Shown here piece by piece: positions 36,077 to 45,514 of a stretch of 64,000 bases of DNA (within the stretch, counting starts at the first letter, position 1; each line of letters opens with the position of its first letter). A model generated the notes under the pieces. The model was not told the DNA's origin. It did not search any database and saw only the letters and a program-made list of their open reading frames with translations. Position numbers and translations under genes: made by a program. Origin of the DNA: Chitinibacter tainanensis DSM 15459. Its GTDB lineage: Bacteria > Pseudomonadota > Gammaproteobacteria > Burkholderiales > Chitinibacteraceae. The stretch covers positions 272,917 to 336,916 of the forward strand of contig NZ_KE386952.1 of the NCBI RefSeq assembly GCF_000429785.1. Reading direction: 5' to 3'.

Positions 36077-37588
36077 ATGCAAGTGCTGCAGCAGCCCTTT
36101 AGCGCCACCCCCGAATTTAGCCAGCTGATCGCCCAGATCAATGGCCAGCTGCACAATCGCCGCACCCAGGCGCAGGCCCAGCTCGACAGCCTGCTGCTGC
36201 GCAGCCGGCAAGAGCACGACGCCGTCGGGCTGATCACCACTGTGGAGCTGATGTCGCAAATCAGCTATGGCGATCAACTGCTCAATCTGCAATACGAAGC
36301 CCTGCAAATGGCCGAAAGCCAGCATCTGCTGGCGGCGCAGGCGCGCTTACTGACCCTGATTGGTCGCGCCCTGTACGCCAGCGCCCGCTACCAAGAAGCG
36401 CTGCAGCACTGGGCTCGTTGTTTGGCGGTGGCCGAGTTGGCGCAAGAAGTGGTGCCGTGGATCAAGGCCAAAATGGGCTTGGGGCAAATCTACGATGTGC
36501 TGGGCGATCCGGCCCGCGCCATTGCCCTGCACAGCGAAGCCATCCAGCGTGCCGAGGCCGCGGCCGATGCATGGCTGCTATTGCAGGCCAAAATCAATCT
36601 GGGCGTTAATCTACAAAAATTGCAGCGACTGGATGAAGCACTGGCGGCGTTTAATCATGCGCTTGATCTCGCCCGCAGCCTGCAGCATGCCGATGATGAA
36701 GCCGAAGCCCTGCTGCGTGTAGGCGGGCTGTATCTGCATAAACAAGCCTATTCGCTGGCCTTAACCGCGCTGGAAGCCGCCTGCACGCTGGCCGAGCGCA
36801 GCAGCTATTGGTGGGCACTAGGGCAGGCGCGCCTACAACGCAGCGAGTGCCTGTTGCGGCTGCAACGCCCCAAAGAAGCGCTGCAAATGGGTTTTCAAGC
36901 GCTCGAAGCCGCCAAACAGGCCAATGCCAAACATCTGCAGCTCAAATGCCAATTGCTACTCGGCGAAATCAACGCCGAGCTCAATGAATTTGCCACCGCC
37001 TACTACACCCTGCACAGCGCCTGGCAGCTCGAGCAGCAAATCAGCCAGTCCACCCAGCGCGACCCCTTGGCCGCGCTGGCTGAGCTCACGGCCAGCACGC
37101 CAAGCCCAGATCAACTGCTGCTTGATCTGGCTTGCAGCCCCTTACTGGCCGGCCCCGCCAGTGCCGAAGCGCGGAGCCAGCTGTGCCAAGTGGCCTGCCA
37201 GGTGCTACAAGTGGGGCAAACCAGCTGGTGGCAGCTTGCTGCCGATGGGCAGCAATTGCAATGCAAACTCCGCCACAACCAAGCCGGGTTGCCGCTACCT
37301 TGCGGCCCCGATTTAGCCCGCCCACGGTTTACGCCGCTGCTTGAGCAGCTGGCCGCGGGGGAAACCATTATCGCTCACGCCGCCGAGCGGCATTTTTATA
37401 CTTGGCAATGGAGCGAGCTGGCGCTGGCGGCACAAGGCATCGGGGCGCTGTTATTTTTCCCGATTAGGCAAGATGAGCGCTTAATTGCGGCCATCTGCTT
37501 TGAACATCTCGGCCCGCAACGTAACTGGCAACGCGCGGATGTCCTGCGCGCCGAGCGGCTGGCCCTGCTCGCAGCTCGCATGTTGTGA
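36077..37588 (+). CDS. TPR protein with C-terminal GAF-like domain
   Basis: A 503-residue protein. About eight TPR repeats cover residues 20-325 (for example QARLLTLIGRALYASARYQEAL). The last 155 residues look like a GAF sensor fold (LCQVACQVLQVGQTSWWQLAA; GALLFFPIRQDERLIAAICFEHL). There is no kinase, cyclase or DNA-binding output after it. It is a paralog of the TPR proteins nearby with a different end domain. A GTG at 36068 is an alternative start. Confidence 0.8.
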   Translation: MQVLQQPFSATPEFSQLIAQINGQLHNRRTQAQAQLDSLLLRSRQEHDAVGLITTVELMSQISYGDQLLNLQYEALQMAESQHLLAAQARLLTLIGRALYASARYQEALQHWARCLAVAELAQEVVPWIKAKMGLGQIYDVLGDPARAIALHSEAIQRAEAAADAWLLLQAKINLGVNLQKLQRLDEALAAFNHALDLARSLQHADDEAEALLRVGGLYLHKQAYSLALTALEAACTLAERSSYWWALGQARLQRSECLLRLQRPKEALQMGFQALEAAKQANAKHLQLKCQLLLGEINAELNEFATAYYTLHSAWQLEQQISQSTQRDPLAALAELTASTPSPDQLLLDLACSPLLAGPASAEARSQLCQVACQVLQVGQTSWWQLAADGQQLQCKLRHNQAGLPLPCGPDLARPRFTPLLEQLAAGETIIAHAAERHFYTWQWSELALAAQGIGALLFFPIRQDERLIAAICFEHLGPQRNWQRADVLRAERLALLAARML

Positions 37589-37764
37589 TCCGCCCGGCAA
37601 CTGGCTGATCTGCAAGCAAAAACTCGCCCAAGCGGCGAAACCCCTAAAAAATCTACGGTCTTTCTGCGCCAAAATACGCGCTATTCCAATAAAAAACAAG
37701 TATTTAGCTGCCGCAAGCGCCGCAAATCTGCGACAATACGCGATTAGTCTGTTTTGTTGTCGCC

Positions 37765-40116
37765 ATGAGTTCTGTTCAAGCCCCCCTCACCCCGATTTAC
37801 CAGTTGCCGGCCGGCATGCAAGCCCGCCAGCCCGCCCCATTCTTGCCGATGAGCCGCAAGGAAATGGATGCGCTGGGTTGGGATGAGTGCGACATCATCA
37901 TCGTGACGGGCGACGCCTACATCGATCACCCCAGCTTTGGCATGGCGCTCTTGGGCCGTTTGCTTGAAGCGCAAGGCTTTCGTGTGGGGGTCATTAGCCA
38001 GCCGGATTGGACTTCCGCCGAAGATTTCAAACAGCTGGGCAAACCGCGGCTGTATTTCGGCGTCACCGCCGGCAATATGGATTCGATGATCAATCGCTAC
38101 ACGGCCGACAAAAAGCCGCGCTCGGACGACGCCTACACCGCGGGTGGCGTGGCCGGCAAACGCCCCGATCGCGCGCTCAACGTGTATTGCCAACGCTGCC
38201 GTGAGGCCTATCCGGGCGTGCAGATTATGGCCGGCGGCATCGAGGCCAGCCTGCGCCGGATTGCCCAATATGATTACTGGAGCGACAAAATCCGCCAATC
38301 GGCGCTGATTTACAGCAAGGCGGATCTACTGTTGTATGGCAATGCCGAACGCGCGCTGGTTGAAGTAACCCAGCGGGTTGCCGCCGGCGAGAAAATGAGC
38401 GAGATCCGCGATGTGCGGGGCACTGCCTTTCTGGTGCCGCAGGGCTGGCGCCCCGAAGGCTGGGTGGAGATGGACTCTTCCGTGGTCGACAATCCGGGCA
38501 AGATTGATCCATTAATCAACCCGTATGCCGATGAAAGCGAGCGCCAGCAAAGCGCGCAGAGCGATACCCCCAAAGATGGCGCACAGCCCATCCGTATTGT
38601 TTCACGTGAAGCACGGCTGGCCGCGCGGCGGGAAATCCGCGGCCGCACGGTAATCCGGATTCCGTCTTTCGAAACGGTAACCTACGATCCGGTCAGCTAT
38701 GCCCACGCCAGCCGTACCCTGCATCTGGAATCCAACCCCGGCAATGCCCGCGCGCTGGTGCAGCAACATGGCGAGCGCGATGTCTGGATTAACCCGCCCC
38801 CGATTCCGCTAAAAACGGATGAAATGGATTACGTATTTGACCAGTATTTTGCTCGTAATCCGCACCCCAGCTATGGCCAGCAAGTGATTCCGGCCTGGGA
38901 CATGATCCGCTTCTCGATCAATATCATGCGCGGCTGTTTTGGCGGCTGTACCTTCTGTTCGATCACCGAGCACGAAGGCCGCGTGATTCAAAGCCGCTCG
39001 GAAGATTCGATCTTGCGGGAGATCGAGGAAATTCGCGACAAAACTGCCGGCTTTACCGGTCATATCAGTGATTTGGGCGGCCCCACTGCCAATATGTACC
39101 GGCTGGCCTGTAAAGACCCGGCCATCGAGCGCTCCTGTCGCCGGCTGTCCTGTGTTTACCCGGGTATTTGTGAAAACCTGAATACCGACCACAGCAGCCT
39201 GATCCAGCTCTATCGCAAAGCGCGCAAGATTCCGGGCGTGAAGAAAATCACCATCGGCTCGGGCCTGCGCTACGATCTGGCGGTGGAATCGCCCGAATAT
39301 GTGAAAGAGCTGGTCACCCACCATGTCTCGGGCTATCTGAAAATCGCACCGGAGCACACCGAAGAAGGCCCATTATCGAAGATGATGAAGCCGGGTATCG
39401 GCACCTTCGAGCGCTTTAAAGACATGTTCGACCACTACAGCAAGCTGGCCGGCAAAAAGCAGTATCTGATTCCGTATTTCATCGCTGCCCACCCGGGCAC
39501 CAGCGATGAAGACATGCTTAATCTGGCATTGTGGCTAAAGAAAAATAATTTCCGCCCCGATCAGGTGCAGGCCTTTACGCCCACGCCGATGGCCATGGCC
39601 ACCACCATGTGGCACACCAAGCGCAATCCACTCAAACGCATTGCGCGTAGCTCGGAAAAAGTGGACATCATTCGGGATGAAAAACGCCGTAAAGTCCACA
39701 AAGCCTTTTTGCGTTATCACGATCCGAAAAACTGGCCGCTGCTGCGCGAAGCGCTGATCAATATGGGCCGTGCCGATTTGATCGGCCCGGGGCAGCACCA
39801 GCTGATCCCGCCAGAAAGCGCCGCCGAGAAAACCATGAGCGCACCAAAAGGCAATGCCCGCGGTGGCGGTGGCCCAGGTTCTGTGGGCCGGATACCCAAT
39901 CGGGGTAAGGCCAGCAGTGGCAATCAAAGAAATGCTGCTGGGGCAATACCTCGCAATGTCGCTGGCAAGCCCCTAGCCAAAGCCGGTGGCCCCGCCAGCT
40001 CTCACGCCAGAAATTACGCCGGCGGCAAACCGGCCAACAACAAGGCCGGCGCCAACCCCACCAGCCCACGCCCAGCCGCGGGCAAGCCCGCCGGTGGTAC
40101 GAAAAAGCCACGCTGA
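37765..40116 (+). CDS. ygiQ: YgiQ family radical SAM protein
   Basis: A 783-residue protein with the N-terminal YgiQ domain ([20 protein letters not shown]) and the radical SAM cluster C391-FGG-C395-TF-C398. The YgiQ segments [18 protein letters not shown] and [15 protein letters not shown] are conserved. The reaction is not known. About residues 690-783 form a Gly/Ala/Pro/Lys/Asn-rich tail of low complexity, probably disordered and basic. It ends at a strong terminator. Confidence 0.93.
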   Translation: MSSVQAPLTPIYQLPAGMQARQPAPFLPMSRKEMDALGWDECDIIIVTGDAYIDHPSFGMALLGRLLEAQGFRVGVISQPDWTSAEDFKQLGKPRLYFGVTAGNMDSMINRYTADKKPRSDDAYTAGGVAGKRPDRALNVYCQRCREAYPGVQIMAGGIEASLRRIAQYDYWSDKIRQSALIYSKADLLLYGNAERALVEVTQRVAAGEKMSEIRDVRGTAFLVPQGWRPEGWVEMDSSVVDNPGKIDPLINPYADESERQQSAQSDTPKDGAQPIRIVSREARLAARREIRGRTVIRIPSFETVTYDPVSYAHASRTLHLESNPGNARALVQQHGERDVWINPPPIPLKTDEMDYVFDQYFARNPHPSYGQQVIPAWDMIRFSINIMRGCFGGCTFCSITEHEGRVIQSRSEDSILREIEEIRDKTAGFTGHISDLGGPTANMYRLACKDPAIERSCRRLSCVYPGICENLNTDHSSLIQLYRKARKIPGVKKITIGSGLRYDLAVESPEYVKELVTHHVSGYLKIAPEHTEEGPLSKMMKPGIGTFERFKDMFDHYSKLAGKKQYLIPYFIAAHPGTSDEDMLNLALWLKKNNFRPDQVQAFTPTPMAMATTMWHTKRNPLKRIARSSEKVDIIRDEKRRKVHKAFLRYHDPKNWPLLREALINMGRADLIGPGQHQLIPPESAAEKTMSAPKGNARGGGGPGSVGRIPNRGKASSGNQRNAAGAIPRNVAGKPLAKAGGPASSHARNYAGGKPANNKAGANPTSPRPAAGKPAGGTKKPR

Positions 40117-40155
40117 GCGCGGCTTATACCACCAAGTCTGGCGACACCTGCCCAC

Positions 40156-40184
40156 AAAAAAGCCCCGCACTGCGGGGCTTTTTA
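40156..40184. terminator. Bidirectional rho-independent terminator
   Basis: GCCCCGC / GCGGGGC stem with a three-base loop, A run before, T run after. It lies between convergent ygiQ and the solute-binding protein gene. Confidence 0.92.
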
Positions 40185-40210
40185 TTCTGGCGATCAGTAC
40201 TGGCTAAGGC

Positions 40211-41020
40211 TTAATTGCGGCTTGGGTTGATTTTGAAAATCCGCGCAATCGGCGCGCTGCTGGCCGGGCCAAACCAGCGGTTGAAAATCGTCAGCGCTTC
40301 GCCGCTGTTTTCTATATCCACCAGCGCATTATTAATCGCAGTTTGCAGGGTTTTCTCGTTTTTAGGGATACCGACCGAATACACTTCCAGCGCCAAGGCG
40401 AAATCGGTAATCGCGTAGCGATTGCGCTGGGCTTCCGGCAGTTTGTTCAGCGCCATGGCCAGCACTGGCGCATCATCCACCACGCCTTCCACGATATCGG
40501 CATTCAGCGCCTTGATGGTTTCCGGCACATCATCAAACTCGGCCAGCTTGGTTTTGCTGAAGTTTTGCCGCAATAGCTTGGCGCCGGTTGAGGCATTTAC
40601 CGCCGCCAGATAAGCGCCGGCTAAGTCTTTATCGCTCTTGAAACGACCTTTTTTGGCCAGAATGCGCGTATCGGTCACAAAATAACCCACGCTGAAATCA
40701 ATCTCTTTTTCCCGCTCAGGTGTGCGCGATAGCACAGCAATGACGATGTCAGCCTTGCCTTGTTTCAGCCACGGCAGGCGATCATTGGATTCCAAGGTTT
40801 TGAAGATTGGTTTGACATTCAGGCGCTTGGCAATGCCCAGGGCGAAATCAATGTCATAGCCGCGCAAGGCGCGGGTTTGCGGATCCATTTGCGAGAACGG
40901 CGGCGAAGAATCACGCACCCCGATCACGATGGTGCCGTTGCGCTGAATGCTTTCCAGCGATGTAGCCTGAACCCATTGGGTCATGGCCAGCAATACGATG
41001 GCCAATAAGGAACGAAACAT
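40211..41020 (-). CDS. Amino-acid ABC-type solute-binding protein (family 3)
   Basis: A 269-residue periplasmic protein with a signal peptide ending WVQA and the SBP family 3 pattern: GTIVIGVRDSSPPFSQMD, GYDIDFALGIAKRL, a central ADIVIAVLSRTPEREKEIDFS, and DDAPVLAMAL. It binds amino acids or similar. No permease or ATPase gene adjoins, so it may serve a distant transporter or a sensor. GGGGAAG lies before the ATG. Confidence 0.88.
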   Translation of the reverse strand: MFRSLLAIVLLAMTQWVQATSLESIQRNGTIVIGVRDSSPPFSQMDPQTRALRGYDIDFALGIAKRLNVKPIFKTLESNDRLPWLKQGKADIVIAVLSRTPEREKEIDFSVGYFVTDTRILAKKGRFKSDKDLAGAYLAAVNASTGAKLLRQNFSKTKLAEFDDVPETIKALNADIVEGVVDDAPVLAMALNKLPEAQRNRYAITDFALALEVYSVGIPKNEKTLQTAINNALVDIENSGEALTIFNRWFGPASSAPIARIFKINPSRN

Positions 41021-41194
41021 ACTGCTTCCCCTTGCGGTGCGATGGTCTTTTTAATGTAGCCGTTCTGCGGCGAACTGCAGCGCCTTTTCCATCCCGCGAA
41101 GGGAAAGCCAGACGATGCAAGTCGCGCAGTGTAGGCCAATTTATGACAGCAGCCTGTTAGGGAAACAACTAAGCCCGACAGCGCGGGCGGAGGA

Positions 41195-41785
41195 TTAGCC
41201 AAGCTGGCGCAGTGCTGCGCGCAGATGGTCGCGATAGCGGGCAAAATCATTCTCGATTTGTGGGGCTTTGATCACGTCATTGCACATAAAGGTGGGTAGT
41301 GGCTGCAGGCCCAGAAACTGATTGGCTTTATGCAGCGGAAAATACACCGCATCCACCCCGCGCCCTTCAAAAAACTGCGCCGGGTCGCTAAAGGCCTCGG
41401 TAGGGGCATTCCAGGTGACCGAAAGCAAATAGCGCTTACCCGCCAACAGCCCGCCCGAGCCGTATTTTTTGCTCGCATCGTGGCGGCTGCGGCCATCGCT
41501 GGCATACAGCCGGCCGTGGCCGGCGGTAAAGACCTCATCGAGGTATTTTTTCAACGTCCATGGTGGGCCCATCCACCATGCTGGCATTTGGTAAATCAGC
41601 ACATCCGCGGCCAAGATTTTCTCGACTTCGGTCTCGATCTCGTAGCCTGCTTCCAGCTCAGTGACGCTGACCTGATGCCCTAGCTGACCCAGCTCGTCTT
41701 GCGCCAGCGCCGTCAGCGCATTGTTGAGGCCACCCGCCGAATGCGCCATGGCTTTGGCCGCGTTGATGATGAGAACATGGGCCAT
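41195..41785 (-). CDS. mdaB: NAD(P)H quinone reductase MdaB
   Basis: A 196-residue flavodoxin-fold FAD enzyme that reduces quinones by two electrons and protects from oxidants. Closely similar to E. coli MdaB along its length: LIINAAKAMAHSAGGLN, WQMP-like YQMPAWWMGPPWTLKKYLD, GHGRLYASDGRSRHD and KANQFLGLQPLPTF. AGGAGG precedes the ATG at 41785. It lies downstream of an AraC regulator gene on the same strand. Confidence 0.95.
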   Translation of the reverse strand: MAHVLIINAAKAMAHSAGGLNNALTALAQDELGQLGHQVSVTELEAGYEIETEVEKILAADVLIYQMPAWWMGPPWTLKKYLDEVFTAGHGRLYASDGRSRHDASKKYGSGGLLAGKRYLLSVTWNAPTEAFSDPAQFFEGRGVDAVYFPLHKANQFLGLQPLPTFMCNDVIKAPQIENDFARYRDHLRAALRQLG

Positions 41786-41915
41786 AAGGCACCTCCTGAG
41801 CAGACAAAATAGAATGTCAAAAGCATATCGCGCGCTCGGGGTGGGCAATAGGCGACTTTTACCGGCTAGGGCTGGTAAAAATACATGCAGGCTGCAGAAG
41901 CTGAAGTTCAACCAA

Positions 41916-41964
41916 GGGTATATCTCCAAAGGCATTTTCCAGCAATGGCCACAAGGCAATACCC
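41916..41964. repeat. 49-bp GGGTAT/ATACCC intergenic element
   Basis: Perfect GGGTAT (41916-41921) and ATACCC (41959-41964). It lies between mdaB and the AraC gene, 26 bases past the latter's 3' end. Two ATACC copies follow directly. Confidence 0.75.
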
Positions 41965-41990
41965 ATACCATACCAGTCAAGTCGACTGAC

Positions 41991-42806
41991 CTAAGCAAAA
42001 AAGTCGCTGGGCGAGCAGGCAAATTGGCGCTTAAACATCGCACTAAAGGCGCTGGGGCTGTTGTAGCCACAATCAAGCGCCACATCCAGCACCCGCTCGC
42101 CTTGCGCCAGCCGCTCCAGCGCATTCAGTAGCCGCGCCTGCCGGCGCCAATCGCCCAACGTCATGCCGGTGGCTTTGCGAAACCGTCGCTGTAGAGTGCG
42201 CACTTCCAGCCCGGCGTGGTTCGCCCAATCTTCGCTACTGCGCGCGTCATCCGGCTCGGCCAGCAGCGCACGGCAAATCGGGGCCAACAGCGGGTCAGCC
42301 GGCATGGGCAGCTGCAAACTCAGGGTGGGCAACGATTTCACTTCATTCAGCAGTAATTCGGCGATCAGCCGCTGCCGCGGCGGCATAGGCTGCACTTCAT
42401 AATCAATACTGATCGCGGCCAAAATCAGCTCGCGCATTAGCGGCGTGATTTCCAGTACGCAACATTCCTCAGGCAAGCCCGGCACCGCATCCGGCCGCAC
42501 ATACAGCGAGCGCACTTCCACATGCCCAATCATCAGCACCTCATGCCACACCCCGGGCGGCACCCAGATCCCGCGATTGGGCGGCACGATCCATTGCCCG
42601 TGCGGGGTAATCACCCGCATCACCCCGCTAATGGCATACAGCAGCTGGGTCACCTCATGCCAATGCCGCGGGGTGCTAGAGCCGGGCGGATGATCGGCGG
42701 CCTTGCCATGCAATAAGGCGCCCTGCATCGCCCGCAGGGGGCCAACTCGCTCAACCAGCATGTCGTTTTCTCGATGGTGTTTGTCATATTTGCGTGCGAC
42801 AGACAT
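41991..42806 (-). CDS. AraC-family regulator with cupin sensor
   Basis: A 271-residue regulator. The N-terminal cupin (RHWHEVTQLLYAISGVMRV; GIWVPPGVWHEVLMIG) is a ligand sensor. The C-terminal double helix-turn-helix shows LEVRTLQRRFRKATGMTLGDW and VALDCGYNSPSAFSAMFKRQ. It is divergent from the Fsr efflux gene across 73 bases, so it likely controls that gene, and mdaB lies downstream. An internal ATG at 42761 is possible as start. Confidence 0.9.
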   Translation of the reverse strand: MSVARKYDKHHRENDMLVERVGPLRAMQGALLHGKAADHPPGSSTPRHWHEVTQLLYAISGVMRVITPHGQWIVPPNRGIWVPPGVWHEVLMIGHVEVRSLYVRPDAVPGLPEECCVLEITPLMRELILAAISIDYEVQPMPPRQRLIAELLLNEVKSLPTLSLQLPMPADPLLAPICRALLAEPDDARSSEDWANHAGLEVRTLQRRFRKATGMTLGDWRRQARLLNALERLAQGERVLDVALDCGYNSPSAFSAMFKRQFACSPSDFFA

Positions 42807-42879
42807 AGCTTAGCGCCCTAAGATGGCTTTGTCTTGCGCAAGACGCTTGTCGTTTTCATTCACCCGCAGGAGTACAACC

Positions 42880-44076
42880 ATGACCACCGCCGCCACCGTG
42901 CGTGCCGCCGTTAGCGATGCGGCGCAGCGCACCCAATACCGCGTACTGGGGGCCATCAGCAGCGCGCATTTTTTAAATGACATGATGCAATCGCTGATTC
43001 TGGCGCTTTACCCCATGCTGAAAGGCACTTACCACCTCAGTTTTACCCAGCTGGGGCTGCTCACGCTCACCTACCAGCTCGCGGCCTCGATATTGCAACC
43101 GCTGGTGGGGCAAATCACCGACCGCCGTCCTCAGCAACACGCCCTAGTCGTCGGCATGGGCTTTACGCTGGCGGGCTTGCTGCTGCTGTCACAAGCGCAC
43201 ACCTTTGCGCTGTTGTTGCTGGCCGCGGCGCTGGTGGGCACCGGCTCGTCGATTTTTCACCCGGAAGCCTCGCGCATTGCCCGTTTGGCCTCGGGCGGGC
43301 AGCATGGCTTGGCGCAGTCGCTGTTTCAGGTGGGCGGCAATGCCGGCAGTGCCTGCGGCCCTTTGTTGGCGGCGCTGATCGTAATTCCGCTCGGGCAGCC
43401 CAGCTTGGCGTGGTTTTCTGGCGCCGCCTTGCTGGCCATGGCCGTCTTGCACTGGATTAGCCGCTGGTTTACCACCCAGCACCGGGCGCAAACCCGCCAT
43501 GCCACAGCCAAAGCCATGCCCTTTAGCCGCGGGAAAACCATCTGGATTATGGGCGTGTTGCTCACGCTGCTGCTGACCAAATTTGTGTATATGGCCAGCT
43601 TTCAGAGCTACTACACCTTTTATCTGATCGAACGCTTTGCCCTCGCGCCGCAACAGGCGCAGCTGCTGCTGTTCGTGTTTTTGTTTGCCGTGGCGCTGGG
43701 CACTTTGGCCGGTGGGCCGATTGGTGACCGGCTGGGGCGCAAAGTGGTGATCTGGTTTTCGATTCTGGGCGCCGCGCCCTTTGCACTGTGGCTGCCGCAG
43801 GCGGGGCTAGTCGGCACCGTGCTGCTGAGCTTCGTGGTGGGGCTGATTATGTCGTCGGCGTTCTCCGCCATGCTGGTGTACGCGCAAGAATTAATGCCGG
43901 GCAAGGTGGGTACAGTGGCTGGTTTATTCTTTGGCCTGGCGTTTGGCATCGCCGGCCTTGGCGCGGCGCTGGTGGGCCGGCTGGCCGATCACTATGGCAT
44001 TGTGGCGGTGTATCAGGCGCTGGCCTATTTGCCGCTACTGGGGATTGTGGCCGGTTTGCTGCCCAAGCTGAAATAA
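42880..44076 (+). CDS. fsr: MFS efflux transporter, Fsr (fosmidomycin resistance) type
   Basis: A 398-residue twelve-helix transporter. It begins with the Fsr pattern SSAHFLNDMMQSLILALYPML and contains DRRPQQHALVVGMG and GTGSSIFHPEASRIARL, both typical of Fsr proteins. The MFS loop GPIGDRLGRK is present. The family expels fosmidomycin and related compounds. The natural substrate here is not known. AGGAG precedes the ATG at 42880. Divergent from the AraC regulator. Confidence 0.92.
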   Translation: MTTAATVRAAVSDAAQRTQYRVLGAISSAHFLNDMMQSLILALYPMLKGTYHLSFTQLGLLTLTYQLAASILQPLVGQITDRRPQQHALVVGMGFTLAGLLLLSQAHTFALLLLAAALVGTGSSIFHPEASRIARLASGGQHGLAQSLFQVGGNAGSACGPLLAALIVIPLGQPSLAWFSGAALLAMAVLHWISRWFTTQHRAQTRHATAKAMPFSRGKTIWIMGVLLTLLLTKFVYMASFQSYYTFYLIERFALAPQQAQLLLFVFLFAVALGTLAGGPIGDRLGRKVVIWFSILGAAPFALWLPQAGLVGTVLLSFVVGLIMSSAFSAMLVYAQELMPGKVGTVAGLFFGLAFGIAGLGAALVGRLADHYGIVAVYQALAYLPLLGIVAGLLPKLK

Positions 44077-44207
44077 GCACCGCCTGCTCGGCATCGGTCA
44101 TGGCGGCGCAGCCACCATGACCGTTCTGCGCCAAGGCAAACATCGCTGCACAAGCCCATGCGATAATGGATTTTTGCAGCGATCTAGCATTGCCAAATAC
44201 CCAACCA

Positions 44208-44256
44208 GGGTATAAGTCTGTAGGCAATGATTTAAATAAAGAAGCAGGCTATACCC
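44208..44256. repeat. 49-bp element abutting the M29-like gene start
   Basis: Perfect GGGTAT (44208-44213) and ATACCC (44251-44256), with the ATG of the next gene directly after. Inner GTCTG and CAGGC can pair, so it could form a long hairpin. A further ATACCC at 44197-44202 lies five bases before the left end. Confidence 0.75.
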
Positions 44257-45300
44257 ATGAGCGGCACACCTTATTATTGCGAACTGAGCACGGAACATCG
44301 TCAACAAGCCCAGCACCATGTGGCGCAAATTGTGGAACAAGCGATTGAACATCCGCCCGGCGCGCCCGCCCTGATCGTGTTTGATACCGAATGTCCGCTC
44401 GCCCCGCTGCTGGCCGACGCGTATCAGGCCGCCTTGCCGCAAGCGCCGCGGCTGGAAATCAGCACAGTGAGTAACGAAGAAGTGCTGGCCCGTTTTGCCG
44501 CGCTGCCCGCTGGCGCGCTGGTGGTGTTGATTCAATCCACGCATTTTCGGCTAGATGCCTATCGCCTGCGGGTACAGCTATTTGCGCAAGGGCTGAAGGT
44601 CATCGAACACGTACACCTTGCCCGCATGATTAATGCCGAGGCGCCGCGCTATATCGCCGCCCTGGCTTACGATGCCGACTACTATCGGGGCACCGGCCAG
44701 GCGCTGCAGGCGCGCATCGCCAGCGCCCCGCATGCCCGGCTGATCAGCGCACGCGGCGATGTACTGCATTACGGCCCGCTCGAGCCGGCCAAGCTCAATG
44801 TCGGCGACTATCGACAGCTGAACAATATTGGCGGGCAATTTCCGATTGGCGAAGTATTTACCGAAGCCATCGACCTCACCAGCGTGCATGGCCGCGCGCA
44901 GGTGTATGTGTTTGGCGATACCACCTTCCACTGCAATTTCCCCGCCACCCCAATCACCATCGAGGTGGCCGCCGGGCGCATTGTGGCCGTGGAAGACAGC
45001 ACCCCCGAATTCGACGCAGTGCTGGCGCGGATCCGCGAAGTGGAAGGCGAAGTATGGCTGCGCGAGCTGGGCCTTGGGCTCAACCGCGCCTTTGATCGCG
45101 AGAACACCGTGAGCGATATTGGCACCTACGAGCGCCTATGCGGCGTGCACCTATCCTTGGGCGCCAAACACGGCAGCTACAACAAACCGCAATTCAAGCG
45201 CAAAGACACCCGCTTTCACATCGATGTCTTCGTGGATATTGCCGGCGGGGTATGGCTGGGGGAAGACAACCTCTACCAGCAGGGGCGCTGGGTGGTGTAA
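44257..45300 (+). CDS. M29 aminopeptidase-like protein
   Basis: A 347-residue soluble protein similar to leucyl aminopeptidases of the M29 type. Candidate metal ligands are seen in NIGGQFPIGEVFTEAID, RELGLGLNRAFDREN, CGVHLSLGAKHGSYN and RFHIDVFVDI (Glu, Glu, His, His/Asp). The N-terminal half is a Rossmann-like domain. It has no signal peptide. The ATG directly follows a 49-bp element and has only a weak AGCAGG ribosome site within it. Confidence 0.8.
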   Translation: MSGTPYYCELSTEHRQQAQHHVAQIVEQAIEHPPGAPALIVFDTECPLAPLLADAYQAALPQAPRLEISTVSNEEVLARFAALPAGALVVLIQSTHFRLDAYRLRVQLFAQGLKVIEHVHLARMINAEAPRYIAALAYDADYYRGTGQALQARIASAPHARLISARGDVLHYGPLEPAKLNVGDYRQLNNIGGQFPIGEVFTEAIDLTSVHGRAQVYVFGDTTFHCNFPATPITIEVAAGRIVAVEDSTPEFDAVLARIREVEGEVWLRELGLGLNRAFDRENTVSDIGTYERLCGVHLSLGAKHGSYNKPQFKRKDTRFHIDVFVDIAGGVWLGEDNLYQQGRWVV

Positions 45301-45431
45301 ACCCAAGGCCACTCACGGCAATAGGTCAATCCATCTAACTATTTAAATCGCAGGGCGCCGAGGAACAGCGCGGCAATTTCGTTGCGCCTACATCGCATAG
45401 ATTTCCGCCCAATAAAACAAAAAATCCAGCG

Positions 45432-45480
45432 GGGTATATGCTGAATGCCTTTTATTGTTAAGCGCTACAGACATATACCC
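45432..45480. repeat. 49-bp GGGTAT/ATACCC intergenic element (convergent gap)
   Basis: Perfect GGGTAT (45432-45437) and ATACCC (45475-45480), between the convergent M29-like and nitroreductase genes. Confidence 0.75.
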
Positions 45481-45514
45481 TAAGCCGGATTGGATATTAC
45501 TCCGCGCCACCTAA

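Noticed and set aside
40211-41020. Solute-binding protein as part of a local ABC transporter
   Set aside because: No permease or ATPase gene is adjacent on either side.
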